Assembly (NCBI RefSeq): GCF_012922555.1
Contig: NZ_WIPK01000006.1
Span: 80,650 to 144,649 of the forward strand
DNA from: Paraclostridium dentum
GTDB taxonomy: Bacteria; Bacillota; Clostridia; Peptostreptococcales; Peptostreptococcaceae
Direction: 5' to 3'
Length of the DNA stretch: 64,000 bases
The notes under the pieces are model-generated. The model had not been told where the DNA came from and ran no database searches. It saw nothing but the letters and a program-made list of their open reading frames with translations. This document shows, piece after piece, positions 1 through 8,811 of this stretch (position 1 is its first letter; each line of letters begins with the position of its first letter). The position numbers and the translations under genes were made by a program.

Positions 1-879
1 ACATATTAATTTAGTTGCATTTTTAAGAGCTTTGCTATTATCTGAGATTATTAAAATCATTCTTTTGTCTTTATTAAACGGAGAAATTACTTGCTTTATA
101 ACAGCTTTATTTTTAGCCTGATTTTTTTCGTCATTGCTTAGTAAATTCAAAAAATCTGTAGATGTATCATTTGTTCCACCTACATAGATAATATTGTTAT
201 TATATTCTTTTAAATTTGACTTTAGTTTTACATCCAATTTGAAATTGTCAGCTTTTAGTTTTTGTCCCATATTTAAGATTAAGTTCATTATGGAGCTTAA
301 TTCATTACTATTATACTTATCCGGCAATACAAAAGTTGTATCTACATACTCCTCATTACCTATATTTGTAAATATACTATTATAGTCTTTTATTTCATTT
401 GAGTTAGATTTTAATGAATAATTCAATTCTATATCTGATTGTTTATGTATTACTAACCAATTTGCAGTGTTAGAATCATCTCTACATATTTTATCTGATA
501 TAGTTTTATATGCTTTTATAGAAATGCTATTATATCCTGGTTTTACAAGTTCTTTAGGAATATTAACTTGCCATTTATCCTGGTATTTTCTATCTCCATC
601 TAATTTTTTTGAGCTTACAGGCTCTCCATTAATAAATACTGTAATGGTTGAATAGTTTACATCCAATAGCTCACTTTTTGTATATACTAAATTTAATTTC
701 AAATCCTTAACATCCCAATTTTGAGATACATTAAAAAATCTTTCGGTGCTTCCAATAACACCATTTATAGTCACGTCATCTTGAAATTTATATGCTTTTA
801 CATCTTCATTATCTGCAAATATCAAACTAATATTAGAAAAAGTTAGTATTAACGATAATGCTATAGTTATTATTCTCAT
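1..879 (-). CDS. ydaN: BcsB/YdaN-like exopolysaccharide protein, C-terminus cut by window edge
   Basis: Only the first 293 codons are present; the gene runs off the left edge. I translated it from an ATG at 877-879 preceded by GGAGGTACTTA. It opens with a signal peptide (hydrophobic residues 2-22, then FADNE). The next 120 residues have the BcsB pattern: a beta-rich domain, an FINGEPVSS segment, a VNIPKELVKPGYNSISI strand pair, then CRDDSNTANWLVI. BcsB-type proteins sit outside the membrane and guide a beta-glycan leaving a GT2 synthase. It starts 11 bases after the GT2 gene, as last visible member of a four-gene operon matching Bacillus subtilis ydaK-ydaL-ydaM-ydaN. The glycan itself is unknown; cellulose-like or another hexosamine/hexose polymer are all possible. 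Confidence 0.75.
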   Translation of the reverse strand, partial: MRIITIALSLILTFSNISLIFADNEDVKAYKFQDDVTINGVIGSTERFFNVSQNWDVKDLKLNLVYTKSELLDVNYSTITVFINGEPVSSKKLDGDRKYQDKWQVNIPKELVKPGYNSISIKAYKTISDKICRDDSNTANWLVIHKQSDIELNYSLKSNSNEIKDYNSIFTNIGNEEYVDTTFVLPDKYNSNELSSIMNLILNMGQKLKADNFKLDVKLKSNLKEYNNNIIYVGGTNDTSTDFLNLLSNDEKNQAKNKAVIKQVISPFNKDKRMILIISDNSKALKNATKLIC

Positions 880-890
880 TAAGTACCTCC

Positions 891-2147
891 CTAGAACCTT
901 TCTGTTTTATACCATTTAGCTTCTCTTTTTAAAAATATATCTTGGAAATGTCCAAACATCCCCTTAATCGCTACTAATATCCACATTTGTGAATATGTGA
1001 AGTACATAATTGCAACTAAAAATATATTTTCAAGTCCACTTTCTCCTTTTTCCATAGATAAAGTTATGCTAACTTGCAAAATAAATAGGACATATGATAA
1101 TACCCATACAATCCAAAAGTTAAACGGTATATTAACCTGTACTATATTAAGTAAGCTTAAAACAAATATACAGTCTGATATTACAACTGAAGTTAAAAAT
1201 AAAAAATATACTGAGAAGAAATATACTATATCGAATAATACTCTATTTTGCTTACCTTTAAATATATTTTTTATATACTTAACTAGTACATATATATTTC
1301 CTTTAACCCATCTAGTTCTCTGCTTTATCCATACATTTATAGTCTCTGGCTCTTGTTCCCAAGTTACAGCTTGAGGAACATACGTTATTCTTTGTCCTAA
1401 TTTATAGATTCTAAAACTTATTTCTGTATCTTCAGCTATTGCTTTAGTATCCCATCCTCCTAACTTATCAATAGTAGTCCTTCTTAATACAAAGTTAGTT
1501 CCTGGTATCGTACAAAGCCCTAATAATTGTCTTCGTCCTGCTTGAGCTATCCATTGAAAACTCAACGTTTCTATATTTATAAATTTTGTTAAAATGTTTT
1601 TATGTTTATTTCTAGTTCTAAATTTTCCAATAACAGCGCCTAACTTATCATCTTTTACTATGGTTTGGATTAAATATCTAAGTGCTGTTTTTTCTGGAGT
1701 GTTATCTGCATCATATATCGCAATAAATTCTCCTATTGCTTCTTGATATCCAATGTTTAGTGCATTTGATTTTCCTTTACCTCCAGTAATATTATCTGTG
1801 TTTATAATGGTGAAATTATATTTTTTATATTTATTTTTTATACTTTGAAGTATATCTTTAGAATCATCATTTGAATTATCATTTATCACTATTAATTCCA
1901 TTTTGTCTCTTGGATAATCTAATAATAATAATGACTCTACAGTTTTCCCTATAACCTTTCCCTCATTATGAGCTGGAACTAATATAGATACAAATGGATA
2001 TTCTTTTAATTTTTCATCTTTGAAGTTAAGATTTTTAAGATAATATACATATCCACTTGCAGCTAAAAGAATATTTATAAAAAGTATCGCCCATATAGAT
2101 ATTAAAGAAAATAAAAATAAGTAATCTACTATAGTAAATCTATTCAT
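891..2147 (-). CDS. ydaM: Membrane GT2 polysaccharide synthase, YdaM-like
   Basis: Processive family 2 glycosyltransferase of 418 residues. Residues 10-32 form a membrane segment. The GT-A domain follows with SILVPAHNE (54-62), the nucleotide-binding D90, the DAD triad (146-148) for metal and sugar nucleotide, the AED base motif (239-241) and QRTRW (276-280), which holds the growing chain in cellulose, chitin and hyaluronan synthases. About three more membrane segments close the protein. No PilZ domain is present, so c-di-GMP control must come from a partner, presumably the degenerate GGDEF protein of the same operon. It is 2 bases after the DUF2334 gene and 11 before the BcsB-like gene. Substrate not decidable from sequence. 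Confidence 0.85.
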   Translation of the reverse strand: MNRFTIVDYLFLFSLISIWAILFINILLAASGYVYYLKNLNFKDEKLKEYPFVSILVPAHNEGKVIGKTVESLLLLDYPRDKMELIVINDNSNDDSKDILQSIKNKYKKYNFTIINTDNITGGKGKSNALNIGYQEAIGEFIAIYDADNTPEKTALRYLIQTIVKDDKLGAVIGKFRTRNKHKNILTKFINIETLSFQWIAQAGRRQLLGLCTIPGTNFVLRRTTIDKLGGWDTKAIAEDTEISFRIYKLGQRITYVPQAVTWEQEPETINVWIKQRTRWVKGNIYVLVKYIKNIFKGKQNRVLFDIVYFFSVYFLFLTSVVISDCIFVLSLLNIVQVNIPFNFWIVWVLSYVLFILQVSITLSMEKGESGLENIFLVAIMYFTYSQMWILVAIKGMFGHFQDIFLKREAKWYKTERF

Positions 2148-2149
2148 AA

Positions 2150-3775
2150 CTATCTCCTTCTAAATTTCCGTCTATTTATAAATCTAAAGAATATAAATAT
2201 TATCGTAAATATAACCAATACAATAGATATAAATATTACGATTATCTTATTTATATTAGACATAGAGTTTTCAAAGTTTATCTCAGATTTAGATTTTTCA
2301 TTTGACTTATTCTTATCATACGTAACATCTATTTTACCATCTTTCGATTTTATATTTATATCATCAATTCTTACATAATTATTTATATCTTTTAAATTTA
2401 AGAACTCTGCATCATTGTCTTTTAAGTAAGATATAACTTGTTTTAAATAATCTATATTCATATAAGGGTGAAAGAAAAAACCTCCAGTGTATCCTCTTAC
2501 CATAGAAAGTTTATAAAAGTTATTCTTTATAATATCTATTGAAAACTTATTGTCTCGTTCTATATATCCTAAATTCTCAGGAATTAAAATGTTGAAGTTT
2601 TTACTTCCTTCTATAATATATGGAAAACTACTTGTAGCAAAGTTTTCGTTATTGTTTTGGTATTGCCCAACATAAGTTGAAAAATATTTTTTTAATTCTG
2701 TATAGCCATTTTGATCCATAGCATAGTGAGGCGCTTCAAAAGCGAGAGGGTAAATACCCTGTTCTACACACACTCTTAATCCACTTAAAACTCTATCCTT
2801 AACATAGTTCTCCATATTTTCAGATATAGGCTCATCTTTTTCCATATCCCAAAACTCATATCCTTCTCCTGAAATCTCTCTTTTATCTAAAGAATGCATA
2901 TATCCATGTAAAATAACGCTACCACCTCTATCTTGCATATACTTTATAGTTTGTATAAACTCTGGATCATCTTTTATGGTATTTATTTTACCAGTTTTGC
3001 TATCTACATACGCTGGAATTAATGCTATCATAAAAGGTATGCCTTCAGAGTATAAATAGTCTGCAATCTCTTTTAGGTTATTTTTATCTCTAAATAAATG
3101 CACATCCTCAATCCTTACAAATACTTTGCCTTTTTCAGAGTTTTTTATATTATAAAAATCATTTAAAGTATCTTCAAATATGAAAGACTGATCTATTTTG
3201 TACTCTGCAATGAAATATAAATTTTTATTGTTTATAACATAAGGATATTCATTATAAGAATCTTTCATAGTTGCTAATACCTTATTATTTTCACCTCTAG
3301 TATTAACTACATCAAAATAATCACTTCCAGAAATAGTTAGATTTTTCCCTTTATAATTTAATTCATTTATACTATTTACCTTTTTATCATATATTAAATC
3401 ATACTTATTACTATAGCTTAATAAGTCTTCAATTCTATTTCCTATCCAATATATACCGTTTTTATAATTTGTTAAATCATCTAACAAATCAGTATTATTT
3501 ATTTCATTTTCTATATTTATTACAAATACTGAATCATATTTTGTTAGAGTTCCTTTTTTGTAGTCATTTACATATATATTATCTACTCTCTTATTAAATC
3601 TATATAAAAGTTCATTTAAGTGATTTACTACATTCTCTTTGTAGGAAAATGTTTTTTGATTTTGATATATTATTAGAGCTTTTTCTTTTTTCTGTATGTC
3701 TGCAAAAACTAGGCTGCTATTGCTAAAAACTAATAAAATACTTAGAATTATAGCAATATACTTTTTACACATCAT
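2150..3775 (-). CDS. ydaL: DUF2334 polysaccharide-deacetylase-like membrane protein, YdaL-like
   Basis: A start at 3793 is also open, but the ATG at 3775 has AAGAGGAG seven bases upstream and is preferred; this gives 541 residues and an 11-base overlap with the GGDEF gene. An N-terminal signal sequence is followed by a Rossmann-like region. Then comes the DUF2334 domain with a NodB-like motif set: an Asp in VRIEDVH, a LHGYMHS metal-binding segment (HxxxH type) and FEAPHYAM. A single membrane segment near the C-terminus with a basic tail (FRFINRRKFRRR) anchors it, so the catalytic part faces outside. By family it should deacetylate or trim the nascent polymer; activity is inferred from fold and position only. 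Confidence 0.78.
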   Translation of the reverse strand: MMCKKYIAIILSILLVFSNSSLVFADIQKKEKALIIYQNQKTFSYKENVVNHLNELLYRFNKRVDNIYVNDYKKGTLTKYDSVFVINIENEINNTDLLDDLTNYKNGIYWIGNRIEDLLSYSNKYDLIYDKKVNSINELNYKGKNLTISGSDYFDVVNTRGENNKVLATMKDSYNEYPYVINNKNLYFIAEYKIDQSFIFEDTLNDFYNIKNSEKGKVFVRIEDVHLFRDKNNLKEIADYLYSEGIPFMIALIPAYVDSKTGKINTIKDDPEFIQTIKYMQDRGGSVILHGYMHSLDKREISGEGYEFWDMEKDEPISENMENYVKDRVLSGLRVCVEQGIYPLAFEAPHYAMDQNGYTELKKYFSTYVGQYQNNNENFATSSFPYIIEGSKNFNILIPENLGYIERDNKFSIDIIKNNFYKLSMVRGYTGGFFFHPYMNIDYLKQVISYLKDNDAEFLNLKDINNYVRIDDINIKSKDGKIDVTYDKNKSNEKSKSEINFENSMSNINKIIVIFISIVLVIFTIIFIFFRFINRRKFRRR

Positions 3776-4613
3776 ACTGAAGCTCCTCTTCACATAAATT
3801 TTTAAATTCTATAGAACCATTTATACCTTCTTTATATTCCACAATAGCTATTTTTGTATCTATATCTATATATGACTTACCTTGATTTAATTCTAAGTTT
3901 AATTCACTTATATTTTTTTTAATTCTTTCTTTTACTGTGTTTGCACCATTAAAGTCGGTATATGGCATTATAATCCCTATCATGTCACTTTCCAAGTAAT
4001 ATCTCTCATCTTCAGACCTTGTAGAATCTATTATTATATTGCTTACACTTTTAACTAAGTTATATGTTTTTTCTTCTCCAATTATTTTTCTAATTTCTTT
4101 ATAATAAGGAAGCTTTATCATCATTAATGTTAGCTTATTTTTGTGTCGATTTGACTTACTCATTTCTTTTTCTAAAGTAGAATAGAAATGTTTAATATTT
4201 CCAAGACCTGTTACTTCATCAACTGTAACAAGATTTTTATATTTGTCTTTTAATACTTTGTTATCTTGTTGAAGTGCTAAAATAACATTAGATAATCTTC
4301 CACTCGTCATACATATGATAGGCATGCTTAACATCCAAATATAAGATATATAGTTTATATCTATATTCAATACTGTGTTTCTGTAAAATATTAAAGATGC
4401 ATATAAAAATATTGCTACTGATGTTAATATAAGACCAAATATAATGCCTCCTATATATGTTGTTATCGAAATTAAAAATGTAATTCCTAGCATGATAAAA
4501 TTCAATAAAAAATTAGTATTTTCTTTTGATATAAATAATATCATTACAACAATAAATAATTCTAATACGAGTGCTATCATATACGAGTCTATTTTCTTTG
4601 ATAACTTATCCAT
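3765..4613 (-). CDS. ydaK: Membrane protein with degenerate GGDEF domain, predicted c-di-GMP receptor, YdaK-like
   Basis: 282 residues: four predicted membrane segments (about 12-30, 34-53, 55-76, 88-104), then a GGDEF fold from about 125. The catalytic signature is lost: aligning with PleD around the conserved IMP places ESDMI (208-212) where GG(D/E)EF should be. The inhibitory-site motif RxxD survives as R199-S-E-D202 at exactly the PleD spacing, and R230 may supply the secondary arginine. It therefore should bind c-di-GMP but not make it, like B. subtilis YdaK and, by analogy, PelD. As first gene of the operon it is the likely switch of the GT2/BcsB-like machine. ATG is preceded by AGGAGGGGAAA. 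Confidence 0.82.
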   Translation of the reverse strand: MDKLSKKIDSYMIALVLELFIVVMILFISKENTNFLLNFIMLGITFLISITTYIGGIIFGLILTSVAIFLYASLIFYRNTVLNIDINYISYIWMLSMPIICMTSGRLSNVILALQQDNKVLKDKYKNLVTVDEVTGLGNIKHFYSTLEKEMSKSNRHKNKLTLMMIKLPYYKEIRKIIGEEKTYNLVKSVSNIIIDSTRSEDERYYLESDMIGIIMPYTDFNGANTVKERIKKNISELNLELNQGKSYIDIDTKIAIVEYKEGINGSIEFKNLCEEELQYDV

Positions 4614-4657
4614 TTTCCCCTCCTATTTATATTTTTTACTTAATTAATCATGTGTAT

Positions 4658-4663
4658 ATTATA
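4658..4663 (-). promoter_or_regulatory. Possible -10 box for the ydaKLMN-like operon
   Basis: A perfect TATAAT lies on the minus strand 45 bases ahead of the ydaK-like ATG. No good -35 is found 17 bases upstream (CGCGAA), so either an activator helps or the box is fortuitous. No riboswitch fits in so short a leader. Confidence 0.35.
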
Positions 4664-4732
4664 CTCCTTTTTTTGCTTTTTTCGCGTTTTTTCGATTTTT
4701 TTTAACATTTTTTGCCTTTTAAATTTTTAAAA

Positions 4733-4770
4733 TAAAAAATAGAACACACTTAGTGTATTCTATTTTTTAT
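4733..4770 (-). terminator. Intrinsic terminator after the histidine kinase gene
   Basis: Inverted repeat AAAATAGAACACAC / GTGTATTCTATTTT with a 3-4 base loop and a U-rich tail on the minus strand. It separates the kinase gene from the exopolysaccharide operon, which therefore needs its own promoter. The A/T flanks would let it work on either strand. Confidence 0.85.
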
Positions 4771-4774
4771 TTAG

Positions 4775-7700
4775 TTATTCAATTGGTAGTATTATAATGA
4801 ATTTACTACCTTTTCCAAATTCACTTTCAATATAAATCTCTCCTCCATGTAGGTTTACTATTTCTTTAGTTATCGTAAGCCCTAATCCACTTGAGTTTTG
4901 AATTTCTTCATTTGCATCTACTACTTGTCTAAATCTGTCAAATATAATCTTTTTATGTTCTTCATCTATTCCAATTCCATTGTCCTTTACATATATCTCT
5001 ACTTCATTTATATGATCTTTTATACCTAATTCTATAGTTCCACCTTCTGGTGTGTATTTTACAGCATTACTTATTAAGTTCTCTATGCATCTTTTTATTT
5101 CTATTTTATCAAAGCTAACTATTTTTTCTTCTATCTCTGGATCTATTATCAAATCTATTCCTTTACATTCTACATGATTTTTTAGCCTTAAAGCTTCATT
5201 TTCTATAACCTCAACTATATCTTGCTTAGTTTTATTAATTTTATATTTTCCATATTCTATTTTTTCTATATCCATTAAATTTGTAATTAATTCTAATAAC
5301 CTCTCTGCATTTTTATTAATTACACTCATATGATACTTTAGATTTTCTTTACTTAAACCTTTTTTATCAAGCATAATGCTTATTAGCTGTTCAGTTGATG
5401 ATATAACATTTAATGGAGTTCTTAATTCATGAGACAAGTTTACAAAATAGCTATTTTTTTTCTTTTCTAAACTTAAAACTTTATTAAATAATTTTTCATT
5501 TTTTTCAATTTCCTTTGTAAGTGCCTTTGTTCTTTTATTTACCATAGAGTCTAGTAACTTTACTTTACTATCATAGTATAAAATAGCAAATATGCATATA
5601 ATTCCATAGATAACCATAGCTATTTTACTTTTCCAAATTGGAGGTTTTATAGAAAATTCAATTGTTTTTTCATTAGATTCAGCTACATTATTATTTATTG
5701 CCTTAAGCTTTAAAGTATATTTACCTGGGTTTAGATTTACCAGGTTTAATTTATTACTTTTAACATCTTTAAAGTCTTTGTCTACTCCCTCTATCTTATA
5801 ATAATACTTAGTATCCCTCATATTCTTATAGTATGGTAAAAACATCTCTATACTTATATTATTTTCATTGAATTTAAAATTAACATCCTCAATACTGTTA
5901 TATCTTTTTTCATTTACATATATATCTCCTATAGATAAGTCTATATAATATTTCTTCTTCTTTAGCTCTTCACATCTAAACGAATTTAAGCCGTTTGTTC
6001 CTCCAAAAAAAATTTCACCATCATCACTTATATTAAATGATTTCCCATTAAATTCTCTTCCTTGTAATCCATCTACTATATCAAAGTTTGTAAACTCATT
6101 TTTTTTGTAATCAAATTTTGATAATCCATAATTTGTACTTACCCATATATGATCTGATTTATCTATAACTATTCCATATATAGTATTATTAGGTAATCCA
6201 TCTTCCATTGTGTAAACTTCAAACTTTTCTGTTTTTGGATTAAATTTATTAAGCCCATAATTTGTACCTATCCACAAGTTACCCTGTTTATCTTCATTTA
6301 TAACTCTTACAGAATTATTACTTATAGAGTTTGAGTCATTTTCTCTCATCCTATATAATTTTGTTTTTTGAGTCTTTGGATCAAATTTTAAAAGTCCACC
6401 ATCTAAAAAATACCCTATCCAATATATTCCATTGCTATCTTTATAAATACATCCATTTAATTTATCTTCTATATTATATTTAGATGACAAGCTAGACATA
6501 TCTTCTATTTCACCTGTAGATATATTTAATATTACAGCCCCTTCAGTTGTTCCTAACCATACTTTATTATCATCATCGATAAGCACACTTCTTATATTGC
6601 TATTTTTTAAACCATTATCTTTATTGTACACCTTTAACGTTTTTTCTTTTTTATTTATTACATTCAGTCCATCATCTGTGGAAATTACTATTATGTCTCC
6701 TTTTCCCTTTATATCATACACTTTGTTGCTACTTAGCCCATCTTTTCTTTTTATATAATAAGTTTTTTCCTTTTCTCTATTTAAAACCGTTACTCCTTCC
6801 GAATTTGTTCCAACCCATAACACACCATCCTTATCCTTATAAATCCCACTTACCATATTATCTGAAATAGATGTCTTATCTTCTGGGTTTGGATCATGTT
6901 TATAGTAATTTATATTAGTCTTTGAATCAAATATACTTATACCAGAATAAGTACCAAGCCATAGAAGACCACTTTTATCTTCCATTATGCAAAATATTAA
7001 GTTATCGGTTAACCCATTTACATCGTACTTTCCTTTTTGATAAACTCTAAACTTATCTTTTAACTTATCGTATTTTACTAATCCCGAGTCTGTCGCTATC
7101 CAAAGTTCTTTATTTTTATCCTGTAATATGTCTCTTATAGATGAGTTTTTATCAATTCCTTCTGGAGGGTCATACTCTTTTATTTTATTTTTTTTTGTAT
7201 CTATTTTATATAGATTTTCATTTCTAGTCCCAACCCATAAGTTCTTATCCCCATCAAAATAAACTTTGTATATAGTTAAATCTTTTCCAAAAGTATCTTT
7301 AGTCAAAAATTGTTCAACCGTTTCATCTTTTTTATCAAATTTATATAGTCCCTTTTTAGTCCCAATCCAATAGTTGCCACTATCATCTTCAGTTATATCG
7401 TATATGTGTTTACTTTTTAGTTCATTCAAGTTTTTAATAGCTGGTTTAAACTTATCATTTTTTTCATCATATATATCTACACCATTTGCTGTTGCAATTA
7501 AAACATCCCCATCTTTGTTTGTTAAAATATCATAAACACTACTATCTGATAAATTCCCATTATCTTTGCTATTATAGTAGTTTTTTATAGAATCAGTTTC
7601 AGTATTTATTTTACTTACCCCTCCTATAGTTGCAACCCACAAATTGCCTTTCTTATCTTCTTTTATATCGATAATATAACTATTTGCTATTCCTTTTTTT

Positions 7701-7945
7701 GGGTCTTTTTTTTGACCATACACTTTGAATTCATATCCATTGTAAACATTTAGTCCATCATTTGTTCCTATCCATATTCGCCCTTTACTATCTTGTTCTA
7801 TTGCTTGTACTGTTCCCTGAGATAATCCTTGGTTTATAGTTATATTTTTAAAATTTATACTTTCTTGTGCATTAGAAATATCAGCCCTGAGTATCATTAC
7901 AAAAACTATAGATATAAATAGTTTTAAGTATTTTATTCTTTGCAT
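4775..7945 (-). CDS. Membrane sensor histidine kinase with extracellular two-propeller sensor
   Basis: 1056 residues. A signal sequence is followed by about 14 Reg_prop-type blades, each with a repeated (L/I)W(V/I)GT core (for example RIWIGTNDGL, NLWVGTRNE), enough for two seven-bladed propellers. A Y_Y_Y-type beta-sandwich (about 690-767), one membrane helix (774-793), a coiled coil, HisKA with SHELRTPLN (H839) and HATPase_c with N-box NAVKYTPEGG, DNGIG and GLGL follow. It ends after the ATPase domain with no receiver or AraC output, unlike many Bacteroidetes relatives, so a separate response regulator is needed and none is in the window. Such sensors often detect glycans; placement beside two polysaccharide operons suggests, but does not prove, a related ligand. 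Start ATG has AGGAGAAAAAATTT. Confidence 0.88.
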   Translation of the reverse strand: MQRIKYLKLFISIVFVMILRADISNAQESINFKNITINQGLSQGTVQAIEQDSKGRIWIGTNDGLNVYNGYEFKVYGQKKDPKKGIANSYIIDIKEDKKGNLWVATIGGVSKINTETDSIKNYYNSKDNGNLSDSSVYDILTNKDGDVLIATANGVDIYDEKNDKFKPAIKNLNELKSKHIYDITEDDSGNYWIGTKKGLYKFDKKDETVEQFLTKDTFGKDLTIYKVYFDGDKNLWVGTRNENLYKIDTKKNKIKEYDPPEGIDKNSSIRDILQDKNKELWIATDSGLVKYDKLKDKFRVYQKGKYDVNGLTDNLIFCIMEDKSGLLWLGTYSGISIFDSKTNINYYKHDPNPEDKTSISDNMVSGIYKDKDGVLWVGTNSEGVTVLNREKEKTYYIKRKDGLSSNKVYDIKGKGDIIVISTDDGLNVINKKEKTLKVYNKDNGLKNSNIRSVLIDDDNKVWLGTTEGAVILNISTGEIEDMSSLSSKYNIEDKLNGCIYKDSNGIYWIGYFLDGGLLKFDPKTQKTKLYRMRENDSNSISNNSVRVINEDKQGNLWIGTNYGLNKFNPKTEKFEVYTMEDGLPNNTIYGIVIDKSDHIWVSTNYGLSKFDYKKNEFTNFDIVDGLQGREFNGKSFNISDDGEIFFGGTNGLNSFRCEELKKKKYYIDLSIGDIYVNEKRYNSIEDVNFKFNENNISIEMFLPYYKNMRDTKYYYKIEGVDKDFKDVKSNKLNLVNLNPGKYTLKLKAINNNVAESNEKTIEFSIKPPIWKSKIAMVIYGIICIFAILYYDSKVKLLDSMVNKRTKALTKEIEKNEKLFNKVLSLEKKKNSYFVNLSHELRTPLNVISSTEQLISIMLDKKGLSKENLKYHMSVINKNAERLLELITNLMDIEKIEYGKYKINKTKQDIVEVIENEALRLKNHVECKGIDLIIDPEIEEKIVSFDKIEIKRCIENLISNAVKYTPEGGTIELGIKDHINEVEIYVKDNGIGIDEEHKKIIFDRFRQVVDANEEIQNSSGLGLTITKEIVNLHGGEIYIESEFGKGSKFIIILPIE

Positions 7946-7972
7946 AAATTTTTTCTCCTAAATATTTACTTA

Positions 7973-8542
7973 TTAATCACTGTGTAGACCTTCAGTATAG
8001 TTTAAAATTTTTTTATACTTTAATCTTGGGTAACTATCACTTATAAGTGCATAGTTCGAAAGCTTATTTCCTATCCATCTAGAATGTATTTTGCTATATA
8101 TCCTAATTGATGCTAAAAATATTTTGCAATCCGGGCACGTATATATATGATGTATCCTTTTATTTTTATTTTTAAATTCAGTATCTATATTATATGCTCT
8201 AATTTTGTAAAGCATATGACTATTGCAGCTAGGACATATATATATAGATCTATAATACAGTGAATTTTTTTTAAATTCAGAGGTATAAAAGTCTTCTTCA
8301 TTTAATGATTTAATTTCTTTTATTCTATCACTGGACTTAATCCAATCTATTTTTTTTAAAAACCCTTTACCTCCAGATTCAAAATTAGACTTATCCAAGC
8401 AGTCTTTATTTAAATTAAATTCTTTTAAGTAACTATAGCCTGTATACTTTCTATTTAAATAGCTTTTGTTATTTTCTGCTATGTAATTTTTTTCATTACA
8501 GTTAGAATTTTCCCGTCTAAATAAATCAAATTTTATTTTCAT
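7973..8542 (-). CDS. Zinc-ribbon protein of unknown function
   Basis: 189 residues with no family I recognise. The C-terminal half has two CxxC knuckles, CPSC (103-106) and CPDC (136-139), about 30 residues apart, typical of a structural zinc ribbon. The N-terminal 100 residues are lysine- and asparagine-rich and probably poorly ordered. No membrane segment or signal is visible. It has a good ribosome site (AAAGGAG, 7 bases before ATG) and ends 27 bases before the kinase start, so the two are probably co-transcribed. It could be a cytosolic partner of the kinase, but that is only an inference from position. Confidence 0.6.
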   Translation of the reverse strand: MKIKFDLFRRENSNCNEKNYIAENNKSYLNRKYTGYSYLKEFNLNKDCLDKSNFESGGKGFLKKIDWIKSSDRIKEIKSLNEEDFYTSEFKKNSLYYRSIYICPSCNSHMLYKIRAYNIDTEFKNKNKRIHHIYTCPDCKIFLASIRIYSKIHSRWIGNKLSNYALISDSYPRLKYKKILNYTEGLHSD

Positions 8543-8750
8543 GGAATCACTCCTTTAATACTTTTTGTTATTACTACGAGTATACACTTTTTAACTGTAA
8601 GTTTTTGTCGAAATTAGTATTTTTTTAAAATTTTGTACAGAACCTTAAAAAATACTATTAAATATTTAAATTAAAAATAACATGCATTATGAGTAGCGTT
8701 AAGGTTTATCCTAAATATATTGATTGTGAAATGGTATAAGTAAAAATAAA

Positions 8751-8791
8751 TAAAAAAATTACCAATATAATTATATTGGTAATTTTTTTAT
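8751..8791 (-). terminator. Terminator of the pxp operon
   Basis: Near-perfect palindrome AAATTACCAATATA / TATATTGGTAATTT followed by a T-run on both strands, 20 bases beyond the pxpC stop. The remaining 200 bases up to the zinc-ribbon gene show no gene; a clear promoter could not be assigned. Confidence 0.88.
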
Positions 8792-8811
8792 TTATTAAAA
8801 GTTGTTAAAAT

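Noticed and set aside
997-1374. 125-codon plus-strand frame inside the YdaM-like gene
   Set aside because: Shadow of a gene with intact catalytic motifs on the other strand; no ribosome site.
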